Origin: an uncultured bacterium | Lineage (GTDB): Bacteria > Verrucomicrobiota > Lentisphaeria > Victivallales > Victivallaceae | Reading direction: 5' to 3' | Assembly (NCBI GenBank): GCA_949286445.1 | Contig: CASECL010000073.1 | Coordinates: 1-11,812 of the forward strand | Length of the DNA stretch: 11,812 nt | Shown here: positions 7,684 to 11,812 of the stretch, piece after piece | Layout of the letters: every line of letters starts with the position of its first letter | How positions within the stretch are numbered: position 1 is the first letter of the stretch | The notes under the pieces: model-generated | The model's input: the letters and a program-made list of their open reading frames with translations, nothing else | The model's database searches: none | What the model was told of the DNA's origin: nothing | Made by a program: the position numbers and the translations under genes

Positions 7684-8739
7684 GTGACAGAAATCAACCG
7701 TCCGGCAAAGCGTATCGATGTAGCGCGCAAAGTCGGTGTATCGGTGGGGGCGGTAAGCCAGGTTCTCAACAACACTCCGGGAACCAGAATACGGCCGGAG
7801 ACAAGAAAGCGGATTATTGAAGCGGCAGCCGAGCTGCACTATGTACCGAGTCTGGCAGCCAGAGCACTCAAGTCGGGCAGAAGCAATATTGTGGCGGTTG
7901 TGCTTTGTTCCAGTGATGTGCTGTTTGACCAGTACTGTTCCGGTGTACTGTACGGTATCTGGGGTGAACTGGTAAAGAAAAAACTCAAGCTCTGCATTGA
8001 CATACTTAACGAAGACCTTGATGCAACTGAACTTTTCCGCAGTAAAATTGCCGATGGTATAATTTTCATTGCGCCCAGCAGGAAAATAAAAAATCTCAAA
8101 ACACTCGCCAAAGCCGGATTTCCGGTGGTCTGCCTGGGAGACTGTGTCGCTGATGTACCGACAGACTATGTAGACATTGATAATTTCCAGAGTGCTCACG
8201 ATGCAGTTAAGCACATGCTTGACAATGGGTTTGACAAATTTATCATCATGCGCGGCCCCTGTGAATACAGCTGTACCGAGCCGCGTATGAAAGGCGCGTT
8301 AAAGGCCTTGGAAGAAGCTGGCATATTCTGTGCTCCGGAAAATATTATTGAGTCAGAATTCAGCCGGGAAAAGTCAAAAAATACCATGTTGCAACTGTTG
8401 CAGAAAAGCGGCGGAAAACCGGAATTCAATGCCGTTTTTTGTGCATCAGATGAAATTGGGTTCGGTTGTATAGATGCATTCCATGAGGTCGGAATCACTC
8501 CGGGAGAAGACATTGCCGTGATGGGAATAAATGGTTTCGGTGAACATTTTCTCAGCAACAATGTGAGCAGTATGAAGCAGCCGTTGCCTGAAATCGGCGC
8601 GGAAGCAGCACGTCTGCTGCTGGCCAGAATTGAAGACCGTACCAGACCGGTTTGCACAAAATTTTTCAGTACTGAACTGATCGTAGCACAGAGTACGGTG
8701 AGAAAAGGATGCAATAATCATGGAAAAAATAAATTCTGA
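7684..8739 (+). CDS. LacI-family transcriptional regulator (GTG start)
   Basis: Sugar-responsive DNA-binding regulator of the LacI/GalR family, 351 aa from the GTG. The helix-turn-helix covers about residues 11-30 (IDVARKVGVSVGAVSQVLNN). A normal hinge follows, YVPSLAARALKSG (53-65), with L62 near the place of the minor-groove leucine. The rest is a periplasmic-binding-protein-like effector domain. The recognition helix has Gln26 where many members have Arg, which should change operator preference. The protein probably represses its own unit through the 16-bp palindrome just upstream. Its last 20 bases overlap the esterase gene, so the two are co-expressed and the effector is likely a sugar related to the esterase substrate. 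The family call is firm; ligand and targets are unknown. Confidence 0.9.
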   Translation: MTEINRPAKRIDVARKVGVSVGAVSQVLNNTPGTRIRPETRKRIIEAAAELHYVPSLAARALKSGRSNIVAVVLCSSDVLFDQYCSGVLYGIWGELVKKKLKLCIDILNEDLDATELFRSKIADGIIFIAPSRKIKNLKTLAKAGFPVVCLGDCVADVPTDYVDIDNFQSAHDAVKHMLDNGFDKFIIMRGPCEYSCTEPRMKGALKALEEAGIFCAPENIIESEFSREKSKNTMLQLLQKSGGKPEFNAVFCASDEIGFGCIDAFHEVGITPGEDIAVMGINGFGEHFLSNNVSSMKQPLPEIGAEAARLLLARIEDRTRPVCTKFFSTELIVAQSTVRKGCNNHGKNKF

Positions 8740-9517
8740 ATTTACGCTTCCACTGTATACGCAAAATGTTGAAGGGGATTTTCAGCCTTTTCTGGAATTT
8801 TATCCGCTGGCGAAAAAGTCTTCACCTCTGGGCGGAGTATTGGTAATTCCAGGCGGCGGATATGGAGGTCGTTCCCAGCATGAAGCCAAACCGGTAGCAG
8901 AAAGATACAATCAGCTTGGTTTCCATGCCTTTGTATTGCAATACCGGGTGTCCCCCAGCCGCTTTCCTGCCCCGCAGCAGGATGTATTTGCAGCAATAAA
9001 AATTCTTCGTTCAATGAGTGGAGAATTGAATCTTGCTCCAGACCAGATTGCAGTTTGCGGTTTTTCCGCCGGAGGTCATCTGGCGGCATCTGCCGGCACA
9101 CTGGCAGAAGAATTCAATGCGGTTGATTCAAAACCCAATGCCATGATTTTATCTTATCCGGTAATAAGTCTTGCAGCAGATTTCGCGCACCGTGGCTCCG
9201 GAGAAAATCTGCTGGGAGAAAACTTCACCCCGGAAAACGCAGAAAAATACAGTCTGGAAAAAAGAGTGAACAAAAATACTCCGCCGTCATTCCTCTGGCA
9301 TACCGCTGATGATGAACTGGTTCCGGTAAAAAACAGTCTGGTGTTTTTCGAAAATCTGCGGAAATATGACGTCACAGCAGAATTGCATATTTTCCCGCAC
9401 GGGCCTCACGGTCTGGGACTGGCTCCGGAATTTCAAACCGTGGCAATATGGCCGGAATTGTCTTCTCTCTTCCTGGTCGAACAATGCGGCTTTGATAACA
9501 TAAATACCGTAAAATAA
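8720..9517 (+). CDS. Alpha/beta-hydrolase esterase (acetyl-xylan-esterase / BD-FAE-like)
   Basis: Predicted carbohydrate esterase that removes acetyl or similar acyl groups from sugars or oligosaccharides in the cytoplasm; no signal peptide is visible. The oxyanion-loop motif is VIPGGGYGG (42-50). The nucleophile elbow is GFSAGG with S116. The acid is probably D198 in HTADDELVP, and the histidine H220 in HGPHGLG. At 265 aa it is a normal single-domain member of the COG0657-like group. The ATG overlaps the end of the regulator gene by 20 bases and has an AAGGAT ribosome site 10 bases before it, within the regulator gene. It could complement the secreted deacetylase by finishing deacetylation of imported fragments. 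The exact acyl group and sugar are not known. Confidence 0.88.
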   Translation: MEKINSEFTLPLYTQNVEGDFQPFLEFYPLAKKSSPLGGVLVIPGGGYGGRSQHEAKPVAERYNQLGFHAFVLQYRVSPSRFPAPQQDVFAAIKILRSMSGELNLAPDQIAVCGFSAGGHLAASAGTLAEEFNAVDSKPNAMILSYPVISLAADFAHRGSGENLLGENFTPENAEKYSLEKRVNKNTPPSFLWHTADDELVPVKNSLVFFENLRKYDVTAELHIFPHGPHGLGLAPEFQTVAIWPELSSLFLVEQCGFDNINTVK

Positions 9518-9537
9518 CAGTAATTATTTGTTTTTTT
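9512..9537 (+). terminator. Weak candidate terminator after the esterase
   Basis: AAATAA (9512-9517) can pair with TTATTT (9524-9529) across a 6-base loop, and a run of seven T follows at 9531-9537. The stem has only A-T pairs, so it would be weak. The T-run could instead be an upstream promoter element for the next gene. Confidence 0.25.
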
Positions 9538-9550
9538 ATAACTTGCAGTC

Positions 9551-9578
9551 TTGAAAGTAAAAATTTTACCATTATATT
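9551..9578 (+). promoter_or_regulatory. Promoter of the UroD-like gene
   Basis: TTGAAA (9551-9556) as -35 and TATATT (9573-9578) as -10 are 16 bases apart; TATTAT at 9575-9580 is an alternative -10 with an 18-base spacer. Transcription would start near 9585. One of two AT-rich palindromes lies exactly between the boxes. Confidence 0.6.
9557..9569. promoter_or_regulatory. Operator-like palindrome 1 of the UroD-like gene
   Basis: GTAAAAATTTTAC is a 13-bp palindrome around a single central A, located between the -35 and -10 boxes. A bound protein would block RNA polymerase. An almost identical copy lies 37 bases downstream (centre to centre). Confidence 0.65.
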
Positions 9579-9593
9579 ATGTTGTCGTCAGTG

Positions 9594-9606
9594 GTAAAAT
9601 TTTTAC
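9594..9606. promoter_or_regulatory. Operator-like palindrome 2 of the UroD-like gene
   Basis: GTAAAATTTTTAC is the same palindrome with a central T, just after the expected transcription start. With one flanking base the two copies form an exact 14-bp inverted repeat (9556-9569 and 9594-9607). The second LacI-type regulator, downstream of the UroD-like gene, is the natural candidate to bind both, but this is inference. Confidence 0.65.
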
Positions 9607-9612
9607 TAATCC

Positions 9613-9618
9613 AAGGAG
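9613..9618 (+). promoter_or_regulatory. Strong Shine-Dalgarno of the UroD-like gene
   Basis: AAGGAG is 6 bases before the ATG at 9625, the best ribosome site in the window. It fixes this start and suggests high translation once the promoter is released. Confidence 0.75.
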
Positions 9619-9624
9619 AAAAAA

Positions 9625-10713
9625 ATGTCAGAGCTTACATCAAAAGAGAGAGTTGCCCGTCAATTGGAGCACAAAAGCGTTGACCGGATTGCAGTTTATG
9701 AACAATTCTGGGGCGAAACTATTCGCAACTGGACCCAGAAAGGACTGTTTCCGGAAGGCGAAGATCCGGTTTATCACTTTGATCTCGATCTTTCAGTGGT
9801 ATGGACGCCAAACTATATGCTGGATCCGTTCTTCAAGGATCAGACGGTCGCCGAAGATGAAGATACTCTGACCTATCTCAACGGTAACGGAGCTACGCTG
9901 AGAAAACATAAAAAGCACGCCTCCACTCCGGAACATATCAATTTTGCCATCAAAACCCGCGAAGACTGGGAAGAAAAAGCCAAACCGCTGCTCAAAAGTG
10001 TTCCCATTCCGGACCGGATCAAGGCCGATTTGTATGTGAGCAGTAAAAAACGTGCCAATGAAGCCAATAAATTCTTCTGCTATGCTGGAATTCCGGTTTT
10101 TGAGTGTCTCCATCCCATCTGCGGCCATGAAGATCTGCTTATGGGCATGGCTCTCGATCCCGACTGGGTGAGAGAGATGAGTGAAACTTATGCCCGGCTC
10201 AATATTGACATGATGGAATATACTTTTAACACCTACGGTCTTCCGGACGGGGTATGGTTTTATGAAGATATGGGCTTCAAGGGACGCCCTTTCATGTCTC
10301 CTGCAATGTATGGTGAACTTATTCAGCCCTCGCATAAAAAGATCTTTGATTATGTCCACAGCAGAGGACTGAAAGTAATTATGCACTCCTGCGGTTTCGT
10401 TGAACCGCTTCTCCCCGGCGCGGTGGAAGCCGGAATCGACTGCCTGCAGGCAATGGAGGTAAAAGCCGGAATGGATCTTCTCCGCATCTACAAAAATTAC
10501 GGAGAAAAAATTGCTCTTATGGGCGGTCTTGATGTCCGGCCGGTAGCCAATAACGATCTTGAGGGTGCCAGACGGGAAGTTGAATCCAAGGTGCCTTTTG
10601 TCATGAGGCATAATGGATATATATTCCATTCCGACCACTCCATCCCGGAATCAACCAACTATGAAAGCTATGTGAAATTCCTCGAACTGGCGAGAGAATT
10701 CGGTACATACTGA
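9625..10713 (+). CDS. Uroporphyrinogen decarboxylase-like protein (UroD/MtaA superfamily)
   Basis: A 362-aa cytoplasmic TIM-barrel protein of the UroD superfamily, which includes heme-pathway UroD and zinc-dependent corrinoid methyltransferases such as MtaA and CmuA. Visible marks: SKERVARQLEHKSVDRIAV near the N-terminus, FYEDMGFKGRPFMSP (212-226), VIMHSCGFVEPLLPGAVEAGIDCLQ (251-275) with H254 and C256 in the place of the HxC zinc ligands of the methyltransferases, MGGLDVRP (299-306), and a GYIFHSDHSIPESTNYESY tail (331-349) where the methyltransferases often have a third cysteine; here only Asp and His are present. It is not typical HemE: the usual N-terminal arginine-rich MRQAGR motif is missing. 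Placement among sugar enzymes, under its own paired operators and followed by a LacI-type regulator, argues for a catabolic role, possibly demethylation of a sugar or methoxy compound. That role is speculative. Confidence 0.82.
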   Translation: MSELTSKERVARQLEHKSVDRIAVYEQFWGETIRNWTQKGLFPEGEDPVYHFDLDLSVVWTPNYMLDPFFKDQTVAEDEDTLTYLNGNGATLRKHKKHASTPEHINFAIKTREDWEEKAKPLLKSVPIPDRIKADLYVSSKKRANEANKFFCYAGIPVFECLHPICGHEDLLMGMALDPDWVREMSETYARLNIDMMEYTFNTYGLPDGVWFYEDMGFKGRPFMSPAMYGELIQPSHKKIFDYVHSRGLKVIMHSCGFVEPLLPGAVEAGIDCLQAMEVKAGMDLLRIYKNYGEKIALMGGLDVRPVANNDLEGARREVESKVPFVMRHNGYIFHSDHSIPESTNYESYVKFLELAREFGTY

Positions 10714-10728
10714 GGTTGACATACAGAA

Positions 10729-11697
10729 TTGAACGGGAAAGTTACCATAAGTGAAATTGCCGCCGCCGCCGGGGTCTCTCAGGCGGCGGTGTCGCAAGTG
10801 CTTAACGGCAACTTGAAAAAAGTCAGCCGTTCCACCGGCGAGCGCATCATTCTGCTGGCAGAAACCATGGGGTACTCCCGGCTGAAATTAAGCCGGCATG
10901 TCGGTTTTGTCAACACGGTGTATTTGACGGCGGCAGAACAGGCAACTTACACCACCTTTTTCAATGATGTGTATTACCAGCTTCAACTGCGCTCTGCCGA
11001 GGCGAAAATTGAACTGAGTGAAGTGGTGCTTACCCGGGAAAATTATGAAAAAACGCTGCATTCTCTTTATGACAGCGCGGATGTATTCTGCACTTATTCA
11101 TCGGAACTGGCAGATAAGCTCATACAGGATAAAAAGAAGGTAGTGGTCTTCCAGTCACACCGCTTTAAAGGCGAATGCACCAGGGTTGAATGTGATGATT
11201 ATGCGGCAGGGAAAATTGCCGCGGAATATGCTTTAAGCAGAAACTGCCGATCCGCCGGAACTGTATTCTGGCATGAATCGGATCCGCGTTTCTGCGGATT
11301 TACAGAAAATTTCATTGCCGGAGGCGGAACTATATCTCCTATCAACCGTTTGATTGTACCGGCAAATCATCAGGAAGCAGAAGCAATTATCTCCCGGTAT
11401 TTTCTGAATGCGGCAGGGAAATTGCCGGATATATTTTTCTGTTTTGCAGACAACTTGATTTTTCCCCTGCTCCGGGCGGCGAAAAATGCCGGTCTGAAAG
11501 TGCCGGAGGATTTTGGAGTAATCGGAGCAGACAATCTTTACTGGGGCAGTGTCAATACCCCAGCCTTTACCACAATAGATCTTCAGCCGGGGCTCTTTGC
11601 CGAACGCCTGATTGCCGCAGTACACCACGTTTACTCCGGCGGCAAACCATATGTGGAAAATATCCCGGTACGTCTACTCAAACGGGAAACTATGTAG
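10729..11697 (+). CDS. LacI-type transcriptional regulator lacking a standard hinge helix (TTG start)
   Basis: Regulator of 322 aa with a LacI-type helix-turn-helix at about residues 6-27 (TISEIAAAAGVSQAAVSQVLNG), as expected at the very N-terminus. The TTG at 10729 is the only possible start: an in-frame TGA lies at 10717. A GAGG overlapping the UroD-like stop is 13 bases upstream, a long and probably poor spacing. After GY (48-49) the sequence goes SRLKLSRHVGFV straight into the effector domain. It lacks the PxxxARxL hinge and is about seven residues shorter there than the other regulator in this window. The effector domain (about 58-320) resembles a periplasmic-binding-protein fold, with typical segments such as the phrase PEDFGVIGADNLYW and PAFTTIDL. 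It sits 15 bases after the UroD-like gene, so it is most likely co-transcribed and controls that unit. Confidence 0.85.
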   Translation: MNGKVTISEIAAAAGVSQAAVSQVLNGNLKKVSRSTGERIILLAETMGYSRLKLSRHVGFVNTVYLTAAEQATYTTFFNDVYYQLQLRSAEAKIELSEVVLTRENYEKTLHSLYDSADVFCTYSSELADKLIQDKKKVVVFQSHRFKGECTRVECDDYAAGKIAAEYALSRNCRSAGTVFWHESDPRFCGFTENFIAGGGTISPINRLIVPANHQEAEAIISRYFLNAAGKLPDIFFCFADNLIFPLLRAAKNAGLKVPEDFGVIGADNLYWGSVNTPAFTTIDLQPGLFAERLIAAVHHVYSGGKPYVENIPVRLLKRETM

Positions 11698-11812
11698 TCG
11701 ATTATGCAAAACCCTATTTTGAGACAGTTTTTAGGAAATGAGAGTGCCGCGTACTGTCGTACGCAAGCTCAAAATTGACGCCAAAACTGCTCGAAAGAGG
11801 GAGAACGTAAGG
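11698..11812. repeat. Terminal spacer with interlocking inverted repeats and a small hairpin
   Basis: ATTTTGAG (11716-11723) is complementary to CTCAAAAT (11768-11775), and CAGTTTT (11725-11731) to AAAACTG (11783-11789). The pairs interlock (A B A' B'), so they cannot form one simple hairpin. Between them GCGTAC/GTACGC (11749-11754, 11759-11764) makes a 6-bp stem with loop TGTC. No gene is evident. This could be a repeated intergenic element, an end of a mobile element, or a structured RNA cut by the window edge. Confidence 0.4.

Noticed and set aside
8385..8402. Two TGTTGCA-like half sites inside the regulator gene, similar to the operator halves
   Set aside because: They are direct, not inverted, and encode a leucine/glutamine-rich stretch; no full operator is formed.
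8665..8676. 12-bp palindrome TTCAGTACTGAA inside the first regulator gene
   Set aside because: It lies in coding sequence far from a promoter and is not similar to the proposed operators; probably chance.
9793..10638. A 281-codon open frame on the minus strand within the UroD-like gene
   Set aside because: It is fully antisense to a gene with strong ribosome site and family motifs, and its translation resembles nothing.

Overview
The window looks like part of a carbohydrate-utilisation region of a Gram-negative bacterium in the Planctomycetota-Verrucomicrobiota-Chlamydiota group. Lentisphaerota (Victivallis-like) is my best guess. That guess rests on the gene mix: secreted heparinase-type lyase, cytoplasmic GH2 enzyme, BD-FAE-like esterase, stand-alone UroD-like protein and two divergent LacI-type regulators. 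It also rests on the style of the proteins. I see no marker gene that settles the taxonomy. All seven complete genes lie on the + strand and are tightly packed; the longest gene-free stretch is about 236 bases. There is no rRNA, tRNA, transposase or CRISPR array.

Left part (1-4676): a possible 13-codon tail of an upstream gene is followed by a secreted NodB-type polysaccharide deacetylase. Two bases after it comes a very long (1175 aa) secreted heparinase II/III-type lyase with an N-terminal beta-sandwich, a charged helical linker and a C-terminal carbohydrate-binding-like domain. Middle (4677-7447): a 92-base spacer holds a strong GC-rich hairpin. The loop of that hairpin is exactly complementary to the bases just before the next start codon, so an H-type pseudoknot or a switch is possible. 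After it lies a GH2-family glycosidase with both catalytic glutamates and no signal peptide.

Right part (7448-11697): two small regulator/enzyme units. The first is a LacI-family regulator (GTG start), preceded by a perfect 16-bp palindrome at its promoter and overlapping by 20 bases a cytoplasmic alpha/beta-hydrolase esterase. The second is a UroD-like protein whose promoter carries two near-identical 13-bp AT-rich palindromes, followed 15 bases later by a LacI-type regulator (TTG start) that lacks the usual hinge helix. The last 115 bases hold interlocking inverted repeats and a small hairpin, perhaps a repeated element or a structured RNA.

Working model (inference): secreted enzymes deacetylate and cleave an acetylated, probably uronate-containing polysaccharide. 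The fragments are imported and finished inside the cell by the GH2 enzyme and the esterase. The UroD-like enzyme may act on a methylated sugar or a C1 group, but the sequence does not prove this. The two LacI-type proteins probably control their own units in response to sugar ligands.
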